Source: Apostichopus japonicus | Taxonomy: Eukaryota; Echinodermata; Holothuroidea; Aspidochirotida; Stichopodidae | Assembly: GCF_037975245.1 (NCBI RefSeq) | Contig: NC_092563.1 | Location: 14,122,001 to 14,186,000 of the forward strand | Length of the DNA stretch: 64,000 nucleotides | Direction of reading: 5' to 3' | Made by a program: the position numbers and the translations under genes | Part shown: piece by piece, positions 12,695 to 27,191 of the stretch | How positions within the stretch are numbered: position 1 is the first letter of the stretch | Layout of the letters: each line of letters begins with the position of its first letter | Notes under the pieces: generated by a model | Told to the model about the DNA's origin: nothing | What the model saw: the letters and a program-made list of their open reading frames with translations, nothing else | Databases searched by the model: none

Positions 12695-15600
12695 GAACTG
12701 GCTGCTTTTTTTGACCGGCAAGCTTTATGTAAAGCTATATAATGGCCACTGGTTATGTTATTGTATGTTTTGGACAGTTACAAAACTGATTACGAAAGTA
12801 GTCCGCAAGATTAGGGGTCAATTATATTGTTTTGTACAATACGTTGAGGAAAGATGTTACATGACAACAAGTTTGCTATCAGCCTACATTGATTGATTGT
12901 GTTGTTGAAGATTGTATTTTGGCTTCAAACTGAAAGTGAATCTGCAACTACAAGCCATATCAATACTTGCAATATCCTCCTGAAAAGAGGAAATACTTCA
13001 AAGCATTCACCAGCTGCATCTATTTTGAATTTAACTAAATAGAAACAGTATTCTCCATACATGCCAGAATTTCCCAGGAAGTAATCTGCAAGCTGTTCTA
13101 TTTACTTGTATTTGCATGTACAGTTGTGTGTCTGTTACGGGAACACTCAATACTTAAAAAGTTCCAAACCAGTACAGTATGTTAGCCTAAATTGGCCAAG
13201 TTTGATTTTGAATTATTTTTGAAAAACTTATGAAATATGGATAAATTTCTTCTAAATTTATGGACTTGTAAATGAACATTTGAAGGACAGACTTGCTCGT
13301 TGGCGATCATATTATTTACTTGTTTACTTTTGTTCACATTTGTGAATACATTACTATACAGTAGGAGGTCATCTTAAAAAATAACAATCACCTTGATATC
13401 TGATTTGAGTAGTACTGTAGTATATATATATATATACTCTTGGTAGAATGACCAGAACATTAGGGATAGCATGGACACTACCTACTGCATCATCATATTA
13501 TGAATTCCCTGATTAGGTGTTCTCAAACATGAAAATTTGTGTTTAATATGAAGTTGCAAGGCTTTAATGGTAACCTGTTGTCTTAGAACTTGAATCCTAA
13601 AAGCATGTTCATGAGCTGTGTATCAGACAGAGCCTTTCTGTGTTAGTTGACATTACGTTTTATATTATACTATACACATCATATTTCAAATGGAGGTGAG
13701 ATTAAATCTTTCAAGTTTCTAATAAACAGGAGATGTGAAAGATGTTTTGACATATGATACTGTAGGTTTTCTGGCATAACAATTATTATTACTATTTTTT
13801 TTTCCGGTGTCAAGTAAGTACTGTCAAAAAAAGTTGTGTTTGGGGTTCTGTTTGAGAAAGGAAGAGTGCTAGTATGGTATTTGAATTAGCAACTCTCTTC
13901 ATTGCCAAAGGTAATAAAAAGGCGATATTTTGAAAATCCTTGTCAAAATTTATGGACAAAATTAGCTCACCTAATGTAAGATCATGTGTTGGGACTTGAT
14001 GCTCTGTGATTGTGAATTATTGTCACGGTTCTAATGATAATGTTATAGCTATTCTGCATTGACCTTGCCCCCAACCATCCTTTAAAATAAGAATCTGTAG
14101 AAACCACCGTTTAGGTTTCGCCAAAGATCTGTTCCTGATGAAGTTTTTTCTCGCTTCTGGCTGTCTTTTGTATATGAAAATATTGTCCCTGAAAATTAAA
14201 CAATTCAGTGTCTTAGGGGCGTTTTGTGCCTTCATGATGTAATGACATGAAACTGTCCTTGATAGATGGTTAAGTTTGAACAAGTATGTTTTTACAAGCT
14301 GGAAACAGATCATGTGGTAATTAACCTCCGGGTAGCTGTGATGATGCTATCCTGAGAGCAATACCTGTAAACTTTATCTGCTGTCAGCCGAGCCCCTTTT
14401 TTTTTTACTTGTTCCCCTGGAGACCAAAAAAATAAAATAATAAATAACAAATGTAAATGAAAAAGAAAAGAAAAAACACATTGTTGATAAATTTCCTGTG
14501 GCGTGAATGTCAAGTAAATTTTTTTTTTACCAAGCATACAAGTATCTGTTAAAACATGTTTTGTCTTACGGACTTCATCGTGGGGCTTAAAAGTAGAATG
14601 TAGTTTTGCCATGAATTCTTCACATACTGTCAGGGAAGAAATCTTGAAATTTTTTCATTTTAATTTGGTAAAAAGATTGAAACAGATTTGATGTCTACTG
14701 CACAAAAAAGGACTTTAATCAGTTGGAAAGTCTTTGGGGGTGTAATGAATGGATGTATAACATGGATTGGATGCTATCCTTAGTTGTTTCATATCAAGCA
14801 TGATTGTCACAGACTAACACAAATATACCTCTTTCCATGCAGGTCACATAAAATAGCAACTAGCAAGTTACACAATTGCCTCTGTAAGTGTTTGTACTTT
14901 GGGTAGGCCTATACTGTCACGGTATGGACTGTTACATAGGTCAATAACACCGAACTCAACAAAGTTTCATATACTGTAGGTTTGGAAAAAGATACAAATA
15001 TCCTCCTTCTTTGCTGTTAAATGCTGATGTTTACAATGGTTGAATAATATGTATATTAAATATTATCCTGTAATAACAAGATGGTTTCTAATTATGCTGT
15101 TTGGCTAATTTGGTTGTGGTCTGAATGCTATACATTTTGCATTTGCATATAAACCACATTGAAATGATAATTAAAAGAGATAAATCTCCAGCTTCTGTAT
15201 AGGATATAGACCTGTAGAATAATGCTACATGGGAAAATGTCATCTCATATCTGAGAGTTGAATAATATATATGCAGGTTATGCTAACTTATCAGTAACAA
15301 TATGTGGTGGTAGAAGGAAATGCACAAAGAAAATATGCATCAGATAACAAGCATAATGTATGTGTTGTCCATCCTGACTGTTGTAATACCAACCAGAGGT
15401 TATGATAAGCACTTGACTGGTCAGGAATTTCACGGTGTTGTTAATACAAACTTGGGGTCCTGTGCAAGATTTAAGCATAAGTATATAAAACGTATGTCAA
15501 AATACTTAACAATAGAACTACTTTTTTGGTTTCCCAAAAGGGAAAACTATTGAGTCAATCTTACCTGCCTTGCAAAATTGTGAGGGGGACTACAGATTGC

Positions 15601-18600
15601 AAAGTTGGCAAGGCCTATAAAGCGGATTGCAAAGTCTGTAAATACTGTTGAAGTACAGTTAGAATCATCCAATTATACAGAAATATTGTACTCGAAGCTG
15701 AAGCCAAAGTGAATTAATCACATCTCACATCCCTAGTCTATGCATGCCAAGTTCTTCAATACTGCCCTCATTACTTCTTGGCAAAACATTTCCATACTAT
15801 AGTTTTGATTTTGCACCCTGTAGCATATTGGTTTTTGAAATCTTATATTTTAAGCTATCTCAATGTAACCTAATCATCTTCCAGTTCTAGAGGTGACCAA
15901 TTTATAGGTCCACTGCATAATCAGGCATGTTTGTCATATTCCATAGGGTCATTTAGCTTAGGCTATGCTTTTTTTTCTCTTCTCAAGGTATTCTGAATAT
16001 CATTAATTAATGTCTGACTTAAGGAACACAACTCTTTCTGAAGTAATGCAAATATTTTTGAGTTGCTGCATCCATTGGATAGCAAACCCTTATACCACTC
16101 ATTTACCAAAATGTTAGTGACTTTGAATACCCAAAATAATTATGTATTACAGTCCATTGCTTATCTTGGTTTTAAATTTGAGTTTTTATCTATTATCCAT
16201 AAGAGAAAATGTGGACCACACACATGGGAACCAAACCATATGGTATATATAGTTGCCATATATTATGTTATGCCTCTTTCCTGGTTAAACTGCTTTTGCA
16301 AAACACCACGCACAAACACAAAAGAAGAAGAAAACAAAGAGGATAGAAGAGGATTTAGTCTGGTAACAACAAAACTGACTCCCTTGTTTGATTAAAGAAT
16401 AGTGCAATCTATGAGAAAAACTTGTGGTTAGTTTAAGAATGTTTGCATACAGACAAACAAAGCCATAAGAGTGTTTGGAAGATGAAGAGGGTTGATGAGG
16501 CAGTTTACCAAAGCAGGAGATGTGAGAGTTTTTAACAAAGACAGCTGGATTTTTGTTGTCTTCAAAACTGAGGCAATTCAAAGCATCCCTTTTGAAAAGC
16601 TTATTTTATGGAATGAACAACTCTTTCAATCATTGTATAAAAGATTTATTCAATTCTAGTATAATCCTGTTTTGCTGTTTTGTTTGCCTTCAAGTAATTG
16701 AAAATTAGCAATAACAGTTTTGAAAGGAGCTTAGTTAAGTCAATGCTATAGTTTTCTGTGGTCTATGGATAGAGTAAAAGTTTTTCACCTTACTAGTGAA
16801 ATATTTCAGAGATTAACATAATGAGACTTCTAGCTAATAAGTGTCTGTGTCTGCAGTTAAGAATCCAATATTACTTTGATGCACTTTAAATCTGCCGATT
16901 AGATTAGTTCATTGCTTTTTGCCAACCTACTTAGGAAATACATTGTTTACCGATAAGCACTTCTTTTCACTGAGGTTTAATTTTTTACCTGACTAGTTCC
17001 TTCATTTATTTGTGCATGTGACCCTTATACATATCAACCCACACCCTCCCCCCACACCTCAACAAACATCAATGCTATCCATTGGTCATGTACTCATGTA
17101 AAATTTGCACCAGTTCTACAAATGCCATCCTTCAAATGCTTACAGCTATCCATCCAGTAAGCCATGATATCCCATCATAACTGCACAGACTTTCCCATAG
17201 AGTAACACTTGGATGGCATGTGTGCACCTCTCATACATTATGATAATAAGTCCTGTAGTCTGTACACATGGAGAAAGCTTTGCATTAATTTGTTAGATTC
17301 ACAATCTTGTTGACATCCTTTCTTATCATGGTTGCTCTGTTTGCCCTTTTCTTTGTTCCTGAGATTCAATCAAGGATAGTTTCAAGGGTCATAAACAGGG
17401 CTAGCTCATAAAACAGAACATCCCATCTTTGTTGGTCAGTGATTCAAACCGAATAAAATGATGACACTTAGCTAACAAAGCAAATAAAGGGCAAAAAATA
17501 TGTTACTTGGCAAACATGCACTCCACCTAACAGCTTATGCATCAAAGGGCATTTGGTTTGATTACATCATCGTCACGGAGATGTGGCTCTTTTAAGTGTG
17601 GACTAAGTGCCGTTACATCCCCTCTCTATATGTTTACACAATAATCTCGTTTCTGATAACGATGATAATTTAAGTAATATTTCTCATTTAACAGGTTAAA
17701 AATTAACAGGTCAAAAAAGAATCCTCATTATCTTAAATGAGAAAAGTTCAACAGAGATAAATGAAGACCTAATAAAAAAAAAATCATAGTTAAAAACGTT
17801 TATTATGACACTTAAAACAAATGCAGAATATGCTATCAGTACTGTAGTTCAATTAAGAATGAGTAGGCATTTTTAAGATCCTCAAGTTTGTAAGTTAGGG
17901 TTGAGGATCTTGCCATTTTTTTCCATTATTAGATTATAGATGCTGTAAGTGGCAAGTTTCAGGATTAATGTAGAAAAGAAAAATAATGTTTACATTTATT
18001 CCGTGGTACAACTTGAGACTGCTGTTCATAAGTTTTTGTGAGCCTTTATATTGTTTCTAACAAAATAGATTTTTTGGGGTTATGTTCATGCACTGGGGTG
18101 TTTAATATATATCAACTATCTGACATATGCAAAAGGTTGTATGCTTGGGGGTGGGGGGATGGGAGGGGCTAGGTGGTGTTTGATGGCTTACAAACTTTTG
18201 TACATGGCTAGATAATGTGTAGAATGATCTATGATGACCTAATTGTCATAGTCATCTCCAAATGGGCCAACATTTGCTACTTTTCTAGTTTCTTTAATGT
18301 CACTTTCCATTCCATGTTAAGTTATTGCCCTTAGGCAAAGATTTATTGTATGGCATATGAAATGCATTACTTGATTTGTTGGGTCTCTTTGTTTGGACAC
18401 AAAGCCAAATGGTGATCTTTAACATATGGAGACATTTTCTGGACATGCATCAGCATACATGTAGTCATGTAGTATTAAATCTTTTCAAATCAACCCTTAT
18501 CTAAACAACCATACAAATTATCAAAGCATAGCAGGTGGCCCTTTTGACAAGTTTTTTTTTTTTTTGATTGAGATTATGAACTCGGGAAGTTGTGATTGGG

Positions 18601-19221
18601 TTTATGAAGAAATTTCTTCAGGAATGTTATCACCTATGGCTAGTAGTTGTAGTAGAGGGCAGTATTTCACTTTGCAAAGCATTGAATTTGATCTTTTCAT
18701 GTATATGTATATGGGAGGGTGCATTCAAGTTTCTCCTGTGTTTGTACTGGTCTCTCCACATTGTTACTCAATTGTATTGTATGAAGACTTCAAACATAGA
18801 AAATGATGTGATTAAATTTTATAGATGAAACAGCATTTTCTGTTGAATGTCATGATTTGTCAAGGCCATAAATCCCTCTAACTAGATCTGCTGCTCATGG
18901 TTCAACTATCTTTTCAAATTTATTTAAGTATTTGAAGTGTTTGGTTTGGGTTTGCATATGAACTATCAACTACATGTTTGTTTGCTTTCGTTGCATGAAA
19001 ACAGCTGAAAGGAACGCCTCCTACTTCATTGATTGCAATCATTTTTGGGTCGATGCTTGATACAAAATATAGTAAACTTTGTTACAGTAACAACTCATCC
19101 TTGTTAAGTTGTGTACAAAATACTGATGTGGATTTTCTATACTTGCATAAGATTCCATTGATCTTTTAGCTTCAAATGGTCAGACAAATTATCTCTATGA
19201 TCATTCTTTTCTATCTTTCAG

Positions 19222-22200
19222 ATACCAATGACAACATGCACCTCGACCAAAAAGATGAAACCATGAGTCACCCAGACTCCTCATCAGAAGTCCACATCTG
19301 TGGAAACTGCCAGGGAGAGTTCATTGGCACATCACAGTTTCTGCAACACAAAGAATCCTGCAACAAGAAACGAGTAGTTGTGATTATGAATGAGGAGCAA
19401 AAGCAACACGATAACTCGGAGAGGGTCAATGAATCAAGTATGACAGAAAACATGGAGGTGGCACCCTCTCCAGAGGTCGAACCAAGAAATCAACATGTCA
19501 CACCATTAACCCAACCAATCGGGTACTCATCTGTGCAGTCTCTGAAGAACAAGGAAAATCCTCACAATGGTACTCACAATGGTACTCCAGAACCAAAGCC
19601 GTCAACCACTAGCTATGAGGGTATCCCGAGAAACCCTCCAACAGAAAGTGATGTCACCAGTCATGCCAACCCCAGTAAGAGAAATGGTGTGAAGCCCTTC
19701 CCGTCAAGTGTCGCTGTTATCCAGGAACAGCTATATGCTCTTCATCAGCAGCATCTACAGCAGATGCAGATCATTTTACAAATTCAAGAGAAGATACAAG
19801 CTCTTGTTGCAGAATCGTATCATCATGGTGTTAGTAACTTAGCCAAAGAAACCAAAGAGACTATTGTCGACCACTTAACAAGTACCATCAAACCTCCTAC
19901 ATCTACAGAAGCGAGCAGCCTGCCAAAACCCTCGTTACCTCACCCCATCATGCCATCATCCCTGGAGATGTTACAGACTCAAGTAAGGCAGACATCAAGT
20001 CTTCCATTTCCTGCCTTTCCACTGCCACTGCCACCGCCTCATCCACCGTTTGACATATTCGGACAGCAACCTCAGACAAGCCTCCAGTCAGGATCCAGCC
20101 CATTACAAGTACCTCCCCCTCTACCGTATCCAGGAGGTCTGCTCTCTCACCGAAAAGGCAAACCACCGAATGTTTCTGTGTTCGACCCAAAGTTTACAGA
20201 CGATGCTTTCTTTCGCCACAAATGCCACTTCTGCCACAAGGTCTTTGGAAGTGACAGTGCACTTCAAATTCACATCAGATCACACACTGGTGAGAGGCCC
20301 TTTAAGTGCAACATCTGTGGGAATCGCTTCTCAACCAAGGGTAACCTCAAAGTTCATTTTCAACGGCATCAAGCCCAATACCCTAACGTCGAAATGGACA
20401 TCACACCTTACCCACCATCTCCACCACCTCACGACCAACCTTTACAACCACCTTCAATTGATCAGATTCCCATGCCTGGTATCCCAAGTGAGTCTTCAAA
20501 AACCCCAACTGAAGAGTCACAGTCATCTGGGCAACAGATGGACCTACCTAATTCAGTCAAGAGTAATGACGAGGAAGAAATCAACAATAACGAGAAGGAT
20601 CATGATTTACAGCAAAACGATGAGGAAAAAGAAACTCCTAGTAACATGGAGCATAGACGTAACGACAGGGAAGAGGGTGATCGTCCCAGCAGTGCTCCGT
20701 CCAAGGTGATTTCATCTTCATATTCACCATTAGAGAGTCTACGACGTGCTTCAAATGGCGAAATGGACATAAAGGATATTGGTTCCTCAGACATCCTGCC
20801 TGCCAGTTCATCATTTTCAATGCTATCAGCAGATGATATGCTCAAATCATCAGAAACATCCAAACTACAGCATCTCGTTGAGAGTATCGAACAGAAGATC
20901 ACAGAACCAAACCAGTGTGTCATCTGCCATAGGGTGCTGAGCTGCAAGAATGCCCTCCAACTGCATTATCGAATCCACACTGGCGAAAGACCTTACAAGT
21001 GCAAAATATGTGGGAGAACATTCACCACCAAAGGTAACCTCAAGACACACTATGGTGTTCACCGTGCGAAGCCTTCCTTCCCCTCACTACACGAGTGCCC
21101 CATCTGCCAGAAGAACTTTGCGAATCCAGTTGTTCTCCAGCAACACCTCAAGCTTCATGCTGCAGAGGATATGATGATGCATTCCACTTTTGACAGTGAG
21201 AGTTACTTCCGTGAAGAGTCCCAACAGGAAAAGCGGCCCGAGAATCTGATGGAGTCCCTGCAGGCTCGTTTTAACTATATTAAAGATCCAATAACAAATG
21301 GAGATGATGATGGTGATAGTGATAAACATGATTCAACAAGACCATTAGAGGAACCTGAGGATGTGTCAGCTAAAAGATTGAAGCTCACCAATTCATTTTA
21401 TAATGGTGTTGCAGATGATCAGAGTGCCAATACCAAGGATATGCCATATCATTTGGGCCTACTTCCAACTAAACCGGAGAAGATGACAAATGGAGCCAAA
21501 GATACCTCCGAAAGGGAAGATCATTTTGCAGCATCACCATCTGAAGAAGAACAGCGTCTGATGGTAGATGAGACCAGTAGCAACTGTGAAGGTGCTCTTG
21601 ACCTGACTCCAAAAAGTACCTCGGCATCCCCTGATTCTGTGACGAGTGGTCCAATGTACACAAACTCAGGATCAGAGTATCCTACTATGTTAAAGGGTGA
21701 GAGTCTTGAATCTGGCACCAGCTCCCCAGATCCAGATATGGAACACAAGATGTATGGAAATGGGGAGATGCACCCGATGTTTGATTCGGGTATTCCTTCT
21801 TTCCTCATGGGACGACATAGGAATAGGTCGAACACCACCTGTTACTTCTGTGGAAAGACATTTGCTTGTGCAAGTGCACTGAACATTCATTACAGAAGCC
21901 ATACCAAAGAACGCCCATTCAAATGCGACGTCTGTTGTAAAGGTTTCTCAACCAGAGGAAACCTCAAGCAGCATATGCTGACCCATAAAATAAGGGATAT
22001 GCCCTCTCAGCTATTAGGTATGCATTCACCAGTATCAAGCTCTATGATCAATTACGGTGAACAAAGCCCTGTCGATACACAGTCCTCAGGAGGCACGGAT
22101 GACCCTGCTCCGACGAAGAGAACACCATCCAATCGTCATCAATGCAATGTTTGTGAAAAGCAGTTTCAATCAGATAGTGCTCTCCAAATTCATGTGCGAA

Positions 22201-23099
22201 CCCACACTGGCGAGAAGCCTTACAAATGCCATATCTGTGGAAGAGCATTCACAACTAAAGGCAACATGAAGGTACACCTTGGAACCCACATGTGGAATGG
22301 GGGCTCACGTAGGGGAAGAAGAATAACCATGGACACACCTTTGATGATGAGTCCCAAAGAGAGTGACATCTACCGTAATGAAATGTTTGGATTCAGGCCA
22401 AGTTTGGATTATCCCTTCTTTCATTACCCGCCTCCTCATCCCTTGCTCAATGGATTTAACCCTCTTGGTAAACCCAACGAAATCTCTGTCATTCAAAATC
22501 CACACAGCTTGGGTCTGCAGTATGTTCCTACATCTGATTCATTACTGATGAAAAATGGAAAGTCGGGAGAGACCGTCTCGAGTATTTATACACGTCCGCA
22601 ATCTTCTGGAGGGTCAGGAAGGTCAAGTCCAGAGAAACGGTTGTATTCTCCACCACTGGATGTTGAACGTTCTACTACATCATATCCTCCTTCTTCCCAG
22701 GCAATGGCAACTATGAACTACCTCCATCTCGCAAGACAATCAGCGAGATCTGAATCTGGGCGAGTCAGTCCCGACATGGGATCCTACATGGCATCAGAAG
22801 ATAACCGACAAACATTTCCTACTGCACCCAAATCGCCATTGTTAAAGGTTAATCCATTGTCCAGAGAATCTTCATCTGCAAACTACCTCCACCTGAACCC
22901 ATCTGTCGACTCTAAATCCACTCGTTACAACTCTGAAAGATCCACCGGCTACCTCTCAACAGGATCAGAGTCCCGGCTGTTACCATCACCAGGACGCGGC
23001 GATCACGATAACATTTCGGAGAAGGAAGTAGGGCAAATGGAAGACTCCTTGAAAAGTGCATCACGAATGGTAGACCAACTGCAGCCTCAGAGAGTGTGA
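19222..23099 (+). CDS. sall: SALL (spalt-like) transcription factor, large zinc-finger exon
   Basis: The main coding exon of a spalt-family DNA-binding repressor acting in the nucleus. Joined to the first exon it gives a 1332-residue protein (numbering below is spliced). In order: a C2HC finger (C67, C70, H83, C87) typical of SALL N-termini; a glutamine-rich segment at about 206-240, the region mediating SALL homo- and heterodimerisation; a C2H2 pair (375-423); a triple (606-686, two linked fingers plus one single); a pair (914-962); and a final pair (1015-1063) ending in the SALL-typical GTHMWN. The 2-3-2-2 grouping and total length match vertebrate SALL1/SALL3. HTGE(R/K)PY/F linkers join the fingers of most pairs. 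About 270 Ser/Pro-rich residues follow, ending at TGA 23097-23099. The acceptor AG is at 19220-19221. Translation from the in-frame ATG at 19176 would read 16 intronic codons and is not the likely start. An ALDLT sequence near residue 834 weakly resembles a CtBP-binding motif. Confidence 0.95.
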
Positions 23100-26000
23100 A
23101 CTTAAAAAAGTAGCTATTAACTTTAATAGGTGAAACAGCTAGAAAACCAAAGATTGCAAATATTTAAGCTTGGAAGATTTCCAACATGTCTAAAAGTATA
23201 GAAAGTTCACAAATATGCTAAACAAAATTTAAACTGAGTCGGATTTAAATGGCAAAGAGAACATCTGTTGCATAGTTTGTTACTTGTGCTTCCATTTTTC
23301 TTACAGATGGCAGTTCAGCAAAGCTCTGTAAAATAATGTTATATGTGATCTTCCGAGTAGTTAGCTTTAAAATTTGAATCAAACATTTGAGTATCAACCA
23401 AAATAATTTTTTTCACCACCTAGCAAACAAAGCACTGTCACTAGTTTCTTTTAACATAATACCAGGTCATTTTAGGTAAAGGAAAGAAGACTGTCTTTAC
23501 ATCTAAAGACTTTGTTTTCATTTGTCTAGGAAATAGGTAAGGACTTACCTAAAGGAGGTTGTGTTTCGAAGACGAACCCTATATTTTCTTGTTTGTTTTA
23601 AATAATTTGTTCATCTGGTCAAATGAAACATCGTTAGTTTTTTATGCCAATGGGCAAACTCTGGGACAAGATCAGACCCTTTTGGGATTTCTCTAAACAC
23701 ATTGAGTCACTAATGTAATTGCCCTATTTACCCAATTGCTGGCTTCCAAAAAAAGAAAAGATTACAAAAGCTACAAAACGAGGCCATTGACATCATGAAC
23801 TACAGAAAAATGATGTCAAACATGCAGATGGTTTCAAATTGGTCTATTTGTAGAAATTATGTCTTTTCTAGTCATTCTGTCTTAAAATTAGGTTGATACA
23901 GGAATGTGAAAATGCAGGAAAGATAAAAGGTTGTTTAAGATTTCCATGTTTTAATTACGAAGCGGGATTGCATATAAAAAACCCTCAAAAATTGCTAGTA
24001 TTTCTTTTCAGAAAAACAAATTGTTCCTCCTGCTGTTGAAAAATGTTAAAATACTGAGGACATGTTGCTTTCACTACAAAATTACCATTTACATTAGTTG
24101 TAGTGAAAAAGTTGTGCCATGATTTTTGGAGCTTTGTTCAAATGTATCCAATTATAAAGGAACTATGAAGCAAATCCATTTCTTTTCTTATCACAAGGAA
24201 GAACCATAGAAACAATGTCATCAGTCATGACCACAGCAAATAAGTTGTTTCTTTACCAAAGAGACGGTTCTTTACCAAAAAGACGCTAAAACTAAGTATG
24301 TAACCAGAGTGCTGACAACCTCAAGAAAGGTTGCCTCTGCGAATAGACACATCAGGTATTCTACTTGACGTAACTTGTATTTTTAACTATTCTTTTCTTG
24401 TCAAGGAAAGCTCATCTTAAAAGTAAAAAAAGCAGATAGATTATAGAGCTAGGGGCTGGAAATCTTGACCAACCTTATTAGCATTGAGACTACCAGTTGC
24501 ACCTTACAGGCAGACTGGTCTACCATACTAATAAGAACGAGACGTATTCTTTACCAGGCAAATTTAAAACATAGCCTAAAGTGATGATTGTGTTATTGTT
24601 TTATACCTATCCACATCTTCAAATAATATTACTGGTAGCTGTTAGATTTGAAGAGCACTCCAAAAAAACTGCTGCTTTGATAATGTTTTTTTTTGGCATG
24701 TGTATATCTGTCGCTAATTGACCAATCTTGTTCCTTATCATTTTTTTTTGTATTTTAACCTTGCTCATTTTCTTTTCTATATTTACATTCAGTGTGCTAT
24801 GTATGAAGAGTACCTATTGGTGTTTCACTTTGCTATGCATAAACAAGCCAACATACAAATTTACTCGCACCATTTGAGGTATTCTGTTAATTTCTTTCGA
24901 TAGTTTTATGTAATTGTACAAATTGTTTTCCAAAACATTCATGATGATCTTTACCACAGCTGATTAAGTAGTGTAGGACTCAAAATACTGGACCAAATTT
25001 CTTTCATTTTTTTTCCGTTTTTGTTGTGTGTGTGTTTAAAAAGTTCTACTAGAGTAATATTTCCTCAGTGATTCTAATTTTTTGTTACCAATTTTTATTT
25101 AAGAAAGGAAAAAATTATCTGCATATTCTTTTGTGGTCCTATCAAATGACGGTCCTCATTTGTGTTTTTAATTTCATTTTCGTTTTATTTTCCTACAAAT
25201 TTGTCAGTTGATTTATCAGATACTACTTAGTGCAACATGCTGTTCTTTCATGCACAATTAAACACTTTTTCACCTAAAAAAGCAACCTGTTAGATTTGAG
25301 TTTTCATTTTCACTAAATGGTGACACTTACAATCGTGTACATAGAACTGATACTTTTTATCAAACTTATCCATTATTGTAAATTTAGGACATTTAGTATT
25401 GTTGATCTTTCTTTTAATGGCAAGGAGTGATCATGAACTGGATATGGTCTTGTAATCTCAAATATTTTTCATGGAACTTGATCTCCAATATTTTTCGTCT
25501 CCACATGTGAATATTTTGTACAGTTTTGTCACATAAGGTCAAAATAAGATCCTAAATCAAATCTCCTTCTCTACATGAAATCAATATTTGCATCAAAATA
25601 TTGTTAAGTAATTATCAAGAAGCCAGCTTTTAACTTAAGATGTACAAAAGCATTTTTTTTTTGGACCTCCATGAAAAAGACTTTCAAAAAAACCAGTACA
25701 AAGTTCTATACATCTTGTGATTTGTTATGAAGTGGAAATTGCTTTTCAATTAATGACATAAAAGACCAGTTGCAAAGTGGGATAGACTATATGACACACC
25801 CGGTTTAGACAGGTTTTCTGTCATGTTTGAAATTGAAAGGTAGTTGACATATAGTTGTGTCACCTCTGCCAGTAATAGTGTACATTTTGAGGCAGGAGAC
25901 ATTACCTTACAAACTTCAACCAACTGCTTTAAAGAGACATCCCTGGATTTGTTTTGGTACTGCCGATATTTTAAAGAGTTTTTATTACGTTTTCTCAAAT

Positions 26001-26987
26001 CTGCTAAAAAAGACCAAAACTGGTGAACAATGATGATACTTGTCGTGGACATTATAACTGCTTCAATCAGAGCAGCTTTATTCACTGTGATATTAAATTG
26101 TGTAACTGAATCCACTGTTGAACTGACTCAGAATATAGTGGGAACCGCTTAAAAAACTTTCAGCATATTTAGCATATACAAAACAGATGACATGTAATGA
26201 CTTGTGAACTGAATCCAACATCACGGTTGGTTCTCGCATATTTATATTTATAAAAACTCTCTCTACATCTGTGCATGCATAAATAATTTCACTAGATTCT
26301 CACTGGAGATATATGGCACAGGTTGTTTTGTCTTTTTTAGTTTCTTTCAATTCAGTCTTCTAGACAATGTTTTAATCAAAACTTAGCAGTCTTGGAAGTT
26401 GATTATTTTCTCGATATTAGATGTCTGTGATGCACCAGTGCATTTACTACAATGTACAGTAACTATTCTTACAAGTACTTTGTTACGAAAGAGCATAATT
26501 ATGTATTAATAGCTTTTATAAACATGATCTATTAACATTCCAAAGAGATTACTAACAGAGCATACTAGATCATATCTTACAACTACTTCGTTCTAATCGA
26601 GTCCGAAAATTCCCTCGTCTTTGTCAAAAATTGTTTTCAATAGCTGTGTGTGATATTTTTCTTGTGCATTTAGTATTCCTATTTGTAAAAGATTCTACCA
26701 GGGTAATAGGAATATTAATATGCTTTACTCATTTTTTATATTTTTTGTGGTCTTTACTTTTTCATTTTTAATCCTTGAGTTTGATTCTTTCGTTTCTTTC
26801 TTTCGCCTCCCGTTCTCTCTATTGACTCGGGACATACAACATTTCGCTTTACATCAGTGTTTCAGTGTTTGACTAACTCGTATGTGTACAACATCTTGTT
26901 CTAAAAACGGAAAAGAAGAAAAAAAATGAAATCAGAATTTTGTAAGGTAGAAGATTGCTGAACACCATTGTAGATTTTATCATGACT
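23100..26987 (+). other. SALL 3' UTR and downstream flank; nothing else seen
   Basis: This is AT-rich non-coding sequence directly after the SALL stop. Part is certainly 3' UTR, but the cleavage site cannot be fixed from sequence. ATTAAA occurs at 25257 and 26092; the first canonical AATAAA I find downstream is at 27071, with another at 27186. No repeat or open frame here resembles a known family. Confidence 0.5.
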
Positions 26988-27017
26988 ATTCATTCATTCA
27001 TTCATTCATTCATTCAT
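26988..27017. repeat. (CATT)n microsatellite
   Basis: About seven uninterrupted copies of ATTC/CATT are visible. Confidence 0.95.
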
Positions 27018-27070
27018 GGGTAGTGTTAGTGATATGGGTGCTTCTGGATAACGACTTTGGCAAGAGGGTA

Positions 27071-27191
27071 AATAAACAATACTCAAAGTTGATATTCAGA
27101 TTTTTATCCAAGAGTTTGTTTAGTGTCTTAGTCAATTCTTGTGAAATGTTGTATATTTTTGTCGTAAATGGAGAATAGTTTATGGAATAAA
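27071..27191 (+). terminator. Candidate distal polyadenylation signals (AATAAA at 27071 and 27186)
   Basis: These are two exact AATAAA hexamers on the + strand, about 4 kb after the SALL stop. They would imply a long 3' UTR. The hexamer is common in AT-rich DNA, so use by SALL is only a possibility; transcript 3' ends would decide. Confidence 0.25.

Larger units (their letters stand above)
203..19221 (+). other. First intron of the SALL gene, about 19 kb
   Basis: The intron is bounded by a GTGAGT donor at 203-208 and a CTATCTTTCAG acceptor ending at 19221, and the two flanking exons join in phase. It is AT-rich. Visible content is limited to poly-A/T and poly-G/C runs (for example the G run near 10902 and the one near 12299), a short three-copy tandem repeat at 12621-12694, and a low-repeat block near 9.2-10 kb with clustered GATA motifs. 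I see no second gene, RNA gene or complete transposon. Short open frames here have no recognisable domains. Confidence 0.85.

Noticed and set aside
19176-19221. SALL starting at the in-frame Met at 19176
   Set aside because: Those codons are intronic, a pyrimidine-rich acceptor ends at 19221, and the canonical N-terminus is in the upstream exon with matching phase.
20050-20709. 219-codon + strand frame inside the SALL exon
   Set aside because: A shifted-frame shadow of the SALL coding sequence.
25750-26115. 121-codon minus-strand frame after SALL
   Set aside because: No recognisable domain or family pattern, and a frame of this length is expected by chance in 64 kb.
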